A stretch of DNA of 26,782 nucleotides, from the NCBI GenBank assembly GCA_016209345.1, contig JACQWH010000070.1, positions 1 to 26,782 of the forward strand, read 5' to 3'. This document shows positions 14,232 through 21,962 of this stretch, piece by piece. Each line of letters begins with the position of its first letter. Positions within the stretch are counted from its first letter, which is position 1. Source of the DNA: Candidatus Uhrbacteria bacterium (lineage in GTDB: Bacteria > Patescibacteriota > Patescibacteriia > JACQRZ01). Both the position numbers and the translations under genes were made by a program. The notes under the pieces were generated by a model. The model did not search any database, was not told the origin of the DNA, and saw nothing but the letters and a program-made list of their open reading frames with translations.

Positions 14232-16829
14232 CTAAACTATACCATCTAGAGACCCGATGTCAAGCGAGAGGGTGTGGGAGATGCCGTCCGTCCCCATCGT
14301 GATACCGTATAGCACGTCCCCGATGTGCATCGTCACGCGATTGTGGGTAATGAGGATAAACTGGGTCTGCGATGAAAGATCCTTGATAATTTCGGCAAAA
14401 CGATTGGCGTTGGACTCGTCGAGCGCCGCATCGACCTCGTCGAGAATGACAAAGGGAGAGGGGTTCTGAGCCAAGATGGCGCAGAGAAGCGCGATTGCGG
14501 TAAGTGTTTTTTCCCCGCCCGACAAAAATCCTAAACTCTTAAACTTCTTGCCCGGCGGCGTTGCCTCTATTTCAATACCCGAAATCTCATCGCTTGAAGA
14601 CGGCGAACTGTCATCGTTCTCTTCCTCTCCGCTCTCGGCTTCCTCTCTTTGTTGGCGCACAATACATATCCGCGCCGTGCCGCCACCGAATAATTGTTGA
14701 AAATAGTGCGTAAACTTTTTACTGATACCCTCAAGATTTTTTTCAAACCGATCTCGGATGATGGCCTCTAGTTCATCGATTGCCGTACGGAGCGACTCCT
14801 TTGCCGATTGAAGGTCGGCAACTTGGGCTGTCAGAAATTCATACCGCTGTTTTGTTTCTTCGTGTTCGCTCACCAACCCCTCGTCAATCGTTCCAATCTG
14901 TTCTACCTTGCGCTTGAGCCGCTCAATGGCGCTCCGCGTTTCATCCATAACGATAGGGTCGGGATTCTTCGAGAACCCAAGCACGGAAACAGGCGTTTCT
15001 GTTTTTTGAATAATCTCATCGCGCGTCGCCTCTTCGACATGGAGATCGTCACAAATTTTTTGCAGCAGTTCTTCCAGGTGCGCCTCGAGTTTTGCGATTT
15101 CCAGATGCCGTTTCGTCAGCTCCTGCTGATACCCCTCCTGCTCTCTGCCCAAAGCAGTGAGCTCTTTTTGCAACTCAAGCAGACGGCGTCCTTTTTCTTT
15201 TTCTTTGTCGTACAAAGAGTCAACGGCGCGCTGAACCGCGGCTATTTCTTTTTCAAGAATATCGCGCCGGCCGGCACGTTCCTCTTTTTCAAGCATCAGC
15301 GCGCGCTGCTGTTCTGTCTGATCCGAAGCCGCAAAATACTCCAATTCGCGCGCTATCTGTTCAATCTCCGCATTAATCTTCCATTCCTCTTCTGACCGCA
15401 GGCGCAATCGCTCTTTAAGAACTTCCTTGCGCGTCCCGAGCGCGCGAATCTCCTCGGAAAGAGCTGTTCGTTTTTTTATGGATGCGTCATGTTCACCGCG
15501 AACAGCATATCTCTTGACTTGATTGGCAAGATATGCCTTCATCGCAGCAAGACGATCCTTGAGATGAGAAAAAAGTTCACGCATCTTCTCAAGCGGCGTC
15601 GTGGAGCGCATGCCCTCCTCGTTGAGCGCGAGGGCCGCATCAATAAGCGAGAGCATGTGCTCAAAGCGCGTATCGTCGTCTGCCGCTTCCGGCTTTTCGT
15701 CCTCACTGGCGGTGTATTCTGAAAGGAGTGCCTGTTCTTGCTTTTCCAGTACTGCCATGTCTGCGGTAAGGGCAGCCCTATCGTCGGAGGCGCGGCCCGC
15801 GGAAGCGCGGAGCTCGTCATGCTTTTGAGTAAGCCAGGCCAGCTGGCCTTTCCCCGTTTTAATCAAATCCGTCTGCAGACGCCCCTCCAGCACCGACAAG
15901 CGGGTCATAATCTGCTGTCGTTCGTTTTGCATTGTTGCCAGCGATTGCTGGAGATCCTGAAAAGAACCCCCGTCGTCCAAATGCGCCTTCTTTTCTTCTG
16001 CGGCAAAGGTTGCGGCGCAGGCATCCTGCTCTTTTGTCAAACGATCGACCGTCTTTTGCAGTGCGTCGCGCTCATGGGCAAATCCATCCCTCCGACTCTC
16101 AAGATCGTTCCATACCGTATTATAATAGGCGACCAAATGGCCACGCAACTCTTTTTCAATCTCTTCGCGCTCCTCCAGTCGTTTGAGCTGACGGGTAAAA
16201 AATTTCATTTTGGGCTCAAGCTCCCGCAAGACAAGTTCCGCGGTGTTCAAGTTTTCGTTGGTGCTCTTCAGCTTGCTCAGTGCCGAATCTTTTTTTATCT
16301 GGTACTGTCGCACCCCGACCGCTTCGTCGAAAAACTCTTTACGTTCGCTGGGCGGCGTCTGCAAAATCGTATCAATCATGCCCTGCCCGATGACACTGTA
16401 GCTGCGTTGCGCCATCTGGGCTTGGGCAAGCAACAGTATGATGTCAGAAAGCCGCACCTTGTTTCTGTTCAATAGATATTCCGACGCTCCGTCGCGAAAC
16501 AACCGCCGGGTTATTACCACCTCGGCGGTATCAAGGGGGATGGCATGGTCGTCATTGTTAAAAAATAACGACACCTCGCAAAATCCCTTTTGCGCTTTCT
16601 GGCCCGACCCGAAAAAAATGACATCCTCGGCGCGCTTGCTGCGCAGGAGCTTCAAGCTTTGCTCGCCAAGCACCCAGCGCACCCCGTCGGCAATATTGCT
16701 TTTCCCGGATCCGTTCGGCCCGATGATTGCCGTTATGCCGCACGTATCGCCTTTTCGCGCGGGGAAGAGGAATGTTGTTTTTTCTGCGAATGATTTAAAT
16801 CCTTGGACTTCTAATTTTTGGAGAAACAT
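14232..16829 (-). CDS. smc: SMC-family chromosome segregation ATPase, short, no recognisable hinge
   Basis: The 865-residue protein has an SMC N-terminal ATPase half (FLQKLEVQGFKSFAEKT, Walker A G-P-N-G-S-G-K-S at 37-44, RAEDVIFFGSGQKA, and a Q-loop-side SYSVIGQGMIDTILQ). Two coiled-coil arms (~170-370 and ~400-690) lead to the C-terminal half with signature L-S-G-G-E-K-T-L-T-A at 769 and Walker B F-V-I-L-D-E-V-D at 793-800. Condensin SMCs organise and segregate chromosomes. Typical length is 1150-1200; here the central region (~365-425) has a short acidic, helical stretch and none of the hinge motifs (no GVxGxVxDL...AVExALG block). An acidic insert (EEAESGEEENDDSSPSSSDE) precedes the signature. 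It heads the smc-rpsP-khpA-trmD block. No scpA or scpB is in view. Confidence 0.92.
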   Translation of the reverse strand: MFLQKLEVQGFKSFAEKTTFLFPARKGDTCGITAIIGPNGSGKSNIADGVRWVLGEQSLKLLRSKRAEDVIFFGSGQKAQKGFCEVSLFFNNDDHAIPLDTAEVVITRRLFRDGASEYLLNRNKVRLSDIILLLAQAQMAQRSYSVIGQGMIDTILQTPPSERKEFFDEAVGVRQYQIKKDSALSKLKSTNENLNTAELVLRELEPKMKFFTRQLKRLEEREEIEKELRGHLVAYYNTVWNDLESRRDGFAHERDALQKTVDRLTKEQDACAATFAAEEKKAHLDDGGSFQDLQQSLATMQNERQQIMTRLSVLEGRLQTDLIKTGKGQLAWLTQKHDELRASAGRASDDRAALTADMAVLEKQEQALLSEYTASEDEKPEAADDDTRFEHMLSLIDAALALNEEGMRSTTPLEKMRELFSHLKDRLAAMKAYLANQVKRYAVRGEHDASIKKRTALSEEIRALGTRKEVLKERLRLRSEEEWKINAEIEQIARELEYFAASDQTEQQRALMLEKEERAGRRDILEKEIAAVQRAVDSLYDKEKEKGRRLLELQKELTALGREQEGYQQELTKRHLEIAKLEAHLEELLQKICDDLHVEEATRDEIIQKTETPVSVLGFSKNPDPIVMDETRSAIERLKRKVEQIGTIDEGLVSEHEETKQRYEFLTAQVADLQSAKESLRTAIDELEAIIRDRFEKNLEGISKKFTHYFQQLFGGGTARICIVRQQREEAESGEEENDDSSPSSSDEISGIEIEATPPGKKFKSLGFLSGGEKTLTAIALLCAILAQNPSPFVILDEVDAALDESNANRFAEIIKDLSSQTQFILITHNRVTMHIGDVLYGITMGTDGISHTLSLDIGSLDGIV

Positions 16830-16837
16830 GCCGTACA

Positions 16838-16866
16838 GGGTATAGGGGTTAGGGTATAGGGGTTAG
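16838..16866. repeat. tandem 14-mer GGGTATAGGGGTTA, two copies
   Basis: Two exact tandem copies of GGGTATAGGGGTTA followed by a further G lie just upstream of smc. On the minus strand, towards smc, this reads TAACCCCTATACCC. It may be part of the smc leader. The rest of the 16830-17096 gap holds a 12-bp hairpin (TTTCCTCGCGTA with TACGCGAGGAAA around 16990-17025) and no gene. Confidence 0.7.
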
Positions 16867-17043
16867 TGAACACAAGCACTAATCGCTAGTACCAATATCG
16901 CTTATTACTCTATCACGAGTTTGAACTGAAAACAATATCAAAAATGATCCTTTGGCAAGGATCCTCATACCATGTTCATGCGCCGTAAATTTCCTCGCGT
17001 ATGGTGATGCGGTACGCGAGGAAACGGACCTACCGCAGGTCAA

Positions 17044-17078
17044 AATTTAAAAACCGCGCGCCCTCCTTTCTGTTGCGC
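17044..17078 (-). terminator. possible terminator of the 17097 gene
   Basis: On the minus strand CGCGC and GCGCG enclose a 13-base loop, followed by CGGTTTTTAAATTTT. It lies about 20 bases past the stop of the large lipoprotein gene. The stem is short (5 bp), so the call is tentative; the better hairpin at ~16990-17025 is also downstream. Confidence 0.35.
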
Positions 17079-17096
17079 GATTCGTGTTGATGTCCC

Positions 17097-19415
17097 TTAT
17101 TCATTCGGCAGACGGACGAGGTGCCACCGGCCATTGCGCTTTATGAAGTCGCGATTTATAGTCCAGCGCTCAGTTTCAAGACAGTTGGTGCACCTGTCAT
17201 AACCGCCAGTATCTCCGTTGTACCACTCCTTCTCGATGAAAGAGTAGCCCCTGCCAATCACCCTCACCCGATTCTTCTGCCCTGTTTGCAGAAGAGGATT
17301 TTGCGTGTAGGTGAATTGCTCGGGATAGAAGGTGTAGATCCGCCGCCCATAGAATATCCCGTTGGACATAGGATCAAACCCAATCCTTTCGGGATATTGG
17401 GGGACGACGTACGCCTTGAGCATCCACTTGTCCTCATCCGTGAGAACAAGATTATTCTCCTCATCGCGGAGCTTCTGCCGCCGCTCGAGGAGGTATTGAT
17501 TTTTGATGTCCCACGTTTCCGGACTGCCGGTCGCGACATCCGCGTGATTCATTTTCACAATCTTGAATTTCCGGACCGTGGGGGGAAGCCGTTCCTGAAC
17601 GGCGCCCTCATCAATCCCAAAACTCCTATATGTGGAACCCGTCTTGAGAATCGATCTGCCGTCCTTTAGTCGCAGTTGCTGAGCGACCGGGACCGCGCAA
17701 TCGCAGAGTATATTCTCATTGGGGAGTGGGTCGCTGGGAACTATAGACGGGGACCGCGCGATGAGGAAACAGCCGAGAGGGAGCGCGTCCCTTTCAAACC
17801 GCTCCTTGAACTGCTTGTCCCCCTTCCAAGGAATCGCGTACCGGAGTGCTTTGGGCGACAGCACGGTTTCCTCGGCTTTCTTCACCGTATCCGGATCAAC
17901 CGTCGGAACGTATGCCGCGATAACATCCCGCACCCCCACACTTTCGGTCGCATACCACTTCTCCAAAAAATCGAGTTTCTGGGCGTAGTTGTAGTAGCAT
18001 TCTCCCGTACGAAGATCAACGTACCTCTGGTCTTTCGGAATATCGCTCCCGCACGGTGTCGCCCTATATTTAACCGTCTCCGAAATCCTTTTCTGGAGAA
18101 ACGGCAGCGAAATGTCTCCGAGTGCGAACCAGGAATAGGTTGTGTTGGGGATGCCCACGCTCCGACCATCCCAGGCAAGCGTCCGTCCATTTTCATTGAG
18201 AAGGGTCTGCGGTTTTCCAACAAGCAGGGCTGCGATTGGCGCCGTCCCCTTGCCACTGAAGTTCAATTCGCCCGCATCACGCAGAGACAGGAGATAGACA
18301 AGCGACATGAACGGCGAGAGGTGCAGTTTCGCGATCGTCGCGTATATGAGCTCAGGGGTCTCATACTGCGATCCACCGCGCGCGGGCGCCAGCTCTATCC
18401 GTCCAAGGTCGTTATACCGATGCATGCCATCATTGAGCCAGGCGCTTGTTGCCTCGTTGCACCCAGCGCTATGGCATACGTGGACCCACGGTGTCCCCTG
18501 GTCGAACTTTGTCTGCCGATTTGCGTTGAAAACCGAGGCGCCCATATCCGGACCAAGCCGGGTATTCCATCTATCGACGAAGTATCCGCGAACCGCCCCC
18601 GCAAGCTCGTCCTTGCGGGGCGACAAGTTGGTATTGTACTTCACCCACTCCGAAAAGGAGTAGGGGCCGGTACGACTCTCGCTCCCACTCCCGGGGTGCA
18701 TAAAGACATTGACCTTTACCGGAAACGACTCGTCTTGCGTCCACGTTGAGACTGTCACGGGATAGCTGCCGATCATGACAACGACGTCCTGACCCGAACC
18801 TGCCTGCGACATCCTCGGGCCGATGGTGCCATCTCCCATGACAGGGAACATGCCGTAATCCTTGGCATCGAGTTCCGGGATTGCCTCGATTACATCATCC
18901 ACGAATGAAAACCTCTCCTTTAACGCGAGGAGAAAATTTCCAGCCATTGGAATAATGATGCCTGCCGGGGACAAAGCTTGCATTGTTCGGGTCTGTTGTC
19001 CCGCGTCGACAAGCTCAGTTTGCCCGAACTGATCATCGCGGACTTGGTAGAGACGGGGTACATCACTTTCGGCAAGACCGAGTTTTGCCCGATCAACCTC
19101 AAGCCGCACTCCCTCTTTGGGGAACTCCTGACCGTCCTTGGCCGCAATGCTGAAGCGGATTATTATTCCGCTATCACTCGTTGCGATCTCTTGCTGGAAA
19201 ACGACCGCGTGTTGATCTTGTGTGGTCACAACAGGAGCTGCCAGTGGCTGTGTCGGCTGTGGGGATCCCGTCGTAATGACGGTTGCCGTCGATACATCAC
19301 CCGCCCTTCCACCAGCAACGACCATGCGCTCCGAACCGCTTGTCGGAACGAGTGGTGCGCACGCGGCAGCAAGTGCACCGGCAATGATACCAAAAACCTG
19401 CGAAAACTTCTTCAC
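17097..19415 (-). CDS. large secreted lipoprotein, hydrolase-like Cys-His-Ser-Ala-Gly-Cys elbow
   Basis: The 772-residue protein begins with a lipoprotein signal (G-A-L-A-A-A-C, Cys19) and a Thr/Pro linker, so it should be attached to the outside of the membrane. The start is GTG at 19415, set by AAAGGA seven bases upstream. A beta-type region (~70-140) is followed by a stretch with V-V-V-M-I-G-S-Y-P-V and V-N-V-F-M-H-P-G-S-G-S (~211-245), then P-W-V-H-V-C-H-S-A-G-C-N-E-A (309-322). The H-S-A-G turn resembles the nucleophile elbow of alpha/beta hydrolases, with Ser316 as candidate; no His or Asp partner can be named. The last ~300 residues contain several Cys (DCAVP, CTNCLE) and an aromatic-rich end (FYPEQFTYTQN, RNGRWHLVRL). 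No family was recognised. Confidence 0.75.
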   Translation of the reverse strand: MKKFSQVFGIIAGALAAACAPLVPTSGSERMVVAGGRAGDVSTATVITTGSPQPTQPLAAPVVTTQDQHAVVFQQEIATSDSGIIIRFSIAAKDGQEFPKEGVRLEVDRAKLGLAESDVPRLYQVRDDQFGQTELVDAGQQTRTMQALSPAGIIIPMAGNFLLALKERFSFVDDVIEAIPELDAKDYGMFPVMGDGTIGPRMSQAGSGQDVVVMIGSYPVTVSTWTQDESFPVKVNVFMHPGSGSESRTGPYSFSEWVKYNTNLSPRKDELAGAVRGYFVDRWNTRLGPDMGASVFNANRQTKFDQGTPWVHVCHSAGCNEATSAWLNDGMHRYNDLGRIELAPARGGSQYETPELIYATIAKLHLSPFMSLVYLLSLRDAGELNFSGKGTAPIAALLVGKPQTLLNENGRTLAWDGRSVGIPNTTYSWFALGDISLPFLQKRISETVKYRATPCGSDIPKDQRYVDLRTGECYYNYAQKLDFLEKWYATESVGVRDVIAAYVPTVDPDTVKKAEETVLSPKALRYAIPWKGDKQFKERFERDALPLGCFLIARSPSIVPSDPLPNENILCDCAVPVAQQLRLKDGRSILKTGSTYRSFGIDEGAVQERLPPTVRKFKIVKMNHADVATGSPETWDIKNQYLLERRQKLRDEENNLVLTDEDKWMLKAYVVPQYPERIGFDPMSNGIFYGRRIYTFYPEQFTYTQNPLLQTGQKNRVRVIGRGYSFIEKEWYNGDTGGYDRCTNCLETERWTINRDFIKRNGRWHLVRLPNE

Positions 19416-19462
19416 CTCAGCATCCTTTCATGCACAAATTTTCAAAGGGCTCCAACAATAAA

Positions 19463-19471
19463 ATTATATCA
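19463..19471 (-). promoter_or_regulatory. extended -10 promoter of the 17097-19415 gene
   Basis: On the minus strand TGATATAAT is a perfect extended -10 (TG-n-TATAAT). The -35 region (TTATTTGTTT) is weak, which fits an extended -10 promoter. Transcription would start near 19456, about 40 nt before GTG 19415. Confidence 0.55.
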
Positions 19472-19494
19472 CGTACTGAGCGAAACAAATAACA

Positions 19495-20334
19495 TTAAGG
19501 GAAAAAAGGTGACGACCTATATGATGCGATCGAGAACACTAATGCAAAAATCTTCACGGAAAATATCCAAAAAAAATGAACGTAAAAAAGAAGCGCGGTT
19601 GAAGTCCATGCAAGCGATCGAATGTGCGACCGCTCATTGTCCTCGCCGTCTTTCTTCTTCGCATCTCTGCACGCGAGCGCGTAACATACAGCAAAAATAA
19701 GGATAAGGGCTGCCGTAAGCCATCCATACAACGGCTCAAAGAACACTCCTGCCTGTGCCGCGAAGGGAAGAAGAAGAAACGCGGGAATAAGGAGAACTGC
19801 CGGCTCGGCAATAATGAGCAGGAGGATGGGAACACCAATCAGGACAAAGACAGCCCTGCTGATAATGGTGAGGAGGCGATCGCCGTCCCTTCTTTCGCTC
19901 TTCTTAAAAAATAACCGACGCCCAAAAAAACGCTCACAAAAGAAACAAATCACTCTGTAGAAAAAAAACGTGCCAACGGCTGAGAAAAAAAGCGAAAAAA
20001 TGCCGAGGGGGTAAGGAGTCGAATGCCTTTGTACCTCATCCTCAAGCACAGGGAGAAAAACTCCAAATGGCGTAATCAAAAATTTTATAACAATGATTGA
20101 AAGAAATGCACAAAAAATAAATACGACCCCCCGCGCGCCATGGTCGCTTTTCCGCGTTCCGAAAAACAAAAAACCTGCCAGTGCTATCGCCAACATGCTC
20201 GTCACGGAAATAAATGTAATGCGGGGAGGGATGTGCAGCGCGTATCCGGCAAGCGGCAGCGCAAAAACCGTCAACAAACACGCGCATACAAACCGCGTCC
20301 AATAGCGCGCCGGGATTTCAAATGGTGTATTCAT
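19495..20334 (-). CDS. polytopic membrane protein of unknown function
   Basis: The 279-residue protein is strongly hydrophobic with about seven or eight predicted membrane helices (~14-34, 38-58, 68-90, 108-130, 152-175, 178-200, 202-216, 240-265). Charged loops lie between them, including RRLFFKKSERRDGDR (~138-152) and CRDAKKKDGEDNERSH (~220-236), probably cytoplasmic. No transporter or enzyme motif was recognised. The start ATG 20334 is preceded by ATACGT and faces the phosphoribosyltransferase gene across a 54-bp intergenic region. It ends 79 bp before the large lipoprotein gene, which has its own promoter. Confidence 0.7.
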   Translation of the reverse strand: MNTPFEIPARYWTRFVCACLLTVFALPLAGYALHIPPRITFISVTSMLAIALAGFLFFGTRKSDHGARGVVFIFCAFLSIIVIKFLITPFGVFLPVLEDEVQRHSTPYPLGIFSLFFSAVGTFFFYRVICFFCERFFGRRLFFKKSERRDGDRLLTIISRAVFVLIGVPILLLIIAEPAVLLIPAFLLLPFAAQAGVFFEPLYGWLTAALILIFAVCYALACRDAKKKDGEDNERSHIRSLAWTSTALLFYVHFFWIFSVKIFALVFSIASYRSSPFFP

Positions 20335-20356
20335 ACGTATTCGCCAATTATTATCT

Positions 20357-20372
20357 CTATAGTATACTATAG
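20357..20372. promoter_or_regulatory. 16-bp palindrome holding a TATACT -10 on both strands
   Basis: CTATAGTATACTATAG is a perfect palindrome midway between the divergent genes at 20334 and 20389. It contains TATACT on the plus strand (20363-20368) and on the minus strand (20361-20366), so one dyad could serve two divergent promoters or bind a dimeric regulator. The 8-bp palindrome ATACGTAT stands on both sides (20333-20340 and 20381-20388), next to each start codon. No good -35 is seen for either direction. Confidence 0.5.
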
Positions 20373-20388
20373 GGGTCTCGATACGTAT

Positions 20389-21033
20389 ATGCCATTCAAA
20401 AATAGGGAAGATGCCGGCCGACAGCTGGCAGACAAACTTGCGTCATACAAAGACACCCCCGATGTCGTCATTATCGCCCTGCCGCGTGGCGGTGTGGTAC
20501 TCGGACGCGTGATTGCCGATGCGCTCCATGCGCCACTCGACATTGTCGTGCCGCGTAAAATAGGCGCGCCGGACAATGAAGAATATGCGATCGGCGCTCT
20601 CGCCGAAGGCGGGGAAGTGGTTTGGAATAAAATGGAAAAGGAGCGCTACGGCGATGAAATTCTCGACATCCTTGTAAAACGAGAGCGAAAAGAATCACAA
20701 CGACGTTTCATTACCTATCGCAAGGGGCTTCCACCGCGCGTTCTCAACAATAAAATAGTCATCCTTGTCGATGATGGTATCGCAACCGGACTGACCATGC
20801 GCGCCGCGATACACACAATTCGGACGGAACATCCAAAAAAAATTATTATTGCCCTGCCGGGTGGCCCGAAAGATACCGTTGATATGCTTCGGGGAGAAGC
20901 CGACGAACTTATTGTTCTTGAGATCCCGCCATTCTTCTCCGCTGTCGGACAGCTCTATGAAGAGTTTCCGCAGACGACCGATGAAGAGGTGATACGACTC
21001 TTAACGACTGGATCCCGGCCTACGCCGGGATGA
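20389..21033 (+). CDS. phosphoribosyltransferase-like protein
   Basis: The 214-residue protein has a type I phosphoribosyltransferase fold: I-A-L-P-R-G-G-V-V-L-G (29-39), P-R-K-I-G-A-P-D-N-E-E-Y-A-I-G-A (55-70) and the PRPP loop V-D-D-G-I-A-T-G-L-T (128-137). This resembles the stand-alone 'putative phosphoribosyltransferase' family whose substrate is not known. ATG 20389 is chosen because upstream in-frame codons lie inside the divergent membrane-protein gene and show no homology. The last nine residues (TTGSRPTPG) and the stop are encoded by a dispersed 29-bp repeat, so the natural C-terminus has probably been replaced. The PRPP synthetase gene follows after 10 bp. Confidence 0.87.
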   Translation: MPFKNREDAGRQLADKLASYKDTPDVVIIALPRGGVVLGRVIADALHAPLDIVVPRKIGAPDNEEYAIGALAEGGEVVWNKMEKERYGDEILDILVKRERKESQRRFITYRKGLPPRVLNNKIVILVDDGIATGLTMRAAIHTIRTEHPKKIIIALPGGPKDTVDMLRGEADELIVLEIPPFFSAVGQLYEEFPQTTDEEVIRLLTTGSRPTPG

Positions 21034-21035
21034 CA
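21007..21035 (-). repeat. 29-bp TCATCCCGGC hairpin repeat, copy 2, forms the gene end
   Basis: Exact inverted copy of 6040-6068. Read on the plus strand from ACTGGATCCC to GGGATGACA, it supplies the last codons and the TGA stop of the phosphoribosyltransferase gene. Its hairpin lies 9 bp before the PRPP synthetase start. Confidence 0.85.
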
Positions 21036-21043
21036 TACGAAAT

Positions 21044-21955
21044 ATGAACGCATATACCTTGCCCAACCCGCGGCCGCTTGAACTATCCATCGCAAAAAAA
21101 CTTGATAAACATTTTGCGCGGAATACCGAATGGCGTCAATTCACGAACGGTGAGTGGTTTTTACGCATCGCAAAAAAAACAAAACGGGCCATTGTTCTGG
21201 GGCGCACCGAACCGCCTAGCGACAATCTCCTCAAAACGCTCCTGCTTCTTGATACCCTCAAGAGAAATGGCGCAAAAAAAATCATACTCGTTGTGCCGTA
21301 CTTCGGCTACAGTCGCCAGGATCGCGTCGTGCGCAATGGCGACCATCTCCCCGCCGATCTTTTTTTGAAGCTTTTTGAAGCAGGCGGCGCGACACGCATT
21401 ATTACTGTCGATCTGCACAATACTCTCACGACAAAACATTCTCCCATTCCTCTTGTATCGATCGAGGGCACCACGGAATTTATCGCGGCGGTAAAAAAAA
21501 CTGTAAAGAAATCCAGTATGCTCACCGTTGTCTCGCCCGATCATGGCGGAAAAAAGCGCGCCGAACAATTCCGCAACTTATTCAATCCTTCACTACCGGT
21601 ATGCTGGCTCAAGAAACATCGTGATCCAAAAACCGGAACAATCCACGCGCATAAACTGTTCGGCGACAAGCGCGGCTCAACCGCGCTTGTCGTTGATGAC
21701 ATTCTTGACACCGGCACCACCGTTGCGGCGGCGGTTCGCACGCTCAAAAAACATGGCTTTAAAACATTCTATCTTGCCGTTATCCATCCGGTGTTTTCCG
21801 CAAATGCAGTCAAAACACTCCAAAAAATTAAATTCAAAAAAATCTTCGTCTCAAACACGATTCCGCTCTCGCGACAAACACTTCACTCCCTGCCAATAAC
21901 GGTTATCACTACTACACCGCTCATTATCCACGCCATAAAAGAATTACCCATGTAG
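21044..21955 (+). CDS. prs: ribose-phosphate pyrophosphokinase (PRPP synthetase), divergent
   Basis: The 303-residue protein makes PRPP from ribose 5-phosphate and ATP, the precursor of nucleotides, NAD, His and Trp. It shows N-G-E-W (35-38, equivalent of the D-G-E segment), P-Y-F-G-Y-S-R-Q-D-R (85-94), V-D-L-H (122-125), S-P-D-H-G-G-K-K-R-A (164-173) and the PRPP-binding loop V-V-D-D-I-L-D-T-G-T-T (216-226). The second segment (R-T-E-P-P-S-D-N-L-L-K) departs from the common Q-S-x-x-P-x-N-D-x-L-M-E, so it is not a standard class I enzyme. It is next to a phosphoribosyltransferase gene. No strong ribosome binding site is visible at ATG 21044, and translation may be coupled. Confidence 0.88.
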   Translation: MNAYTLPNPRPLELSIAKKLDKHFARNTEWRQFTNGEWFLRIAKKTKRAIVLGRTEPPSDNLLKTLLLLDTLKRNGAKKIILVVPYFGYSRQDRVVRNGDHLPADLFLKLFEAGGATRIITVDLHNTLTTKHSPIPLVSIEGTTEFIAAVKKTVKKSSMLTVVSPDHGGKKRAEQFRNLFNPSLPVCWLKKHRDPKTGTIHAHKLFGDKRGSTALVVDDILDTGTTVAAAVRTLKKHGFKTFYLAVIHPVFSANAVKTLQKIKFKKIFVSNTIPLSRQTLHSLPITVITTTPLIIHAIKELPM

Positions 21956-21962
21956 TCGCGTA

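Noticed and set aside
14808..16475. Long plus-strand open frames (195 and 245 codons) opposite smc
   Set aside because: They are antisense to a clearly conserved SMC coding sequence, have no recognisable motifs and no ribosome binding sites; they arise from its codon bias.
17676..18749. 357-codon plus-strand open frame opposite the large lipoprotein
   Set aside because: The minus-strand frame has a lipoprotein signal, a good GTG start with ribosome binding site and more than twice the length; the plus frame is rich in Arg and Pro as expected for an antisense artefact.
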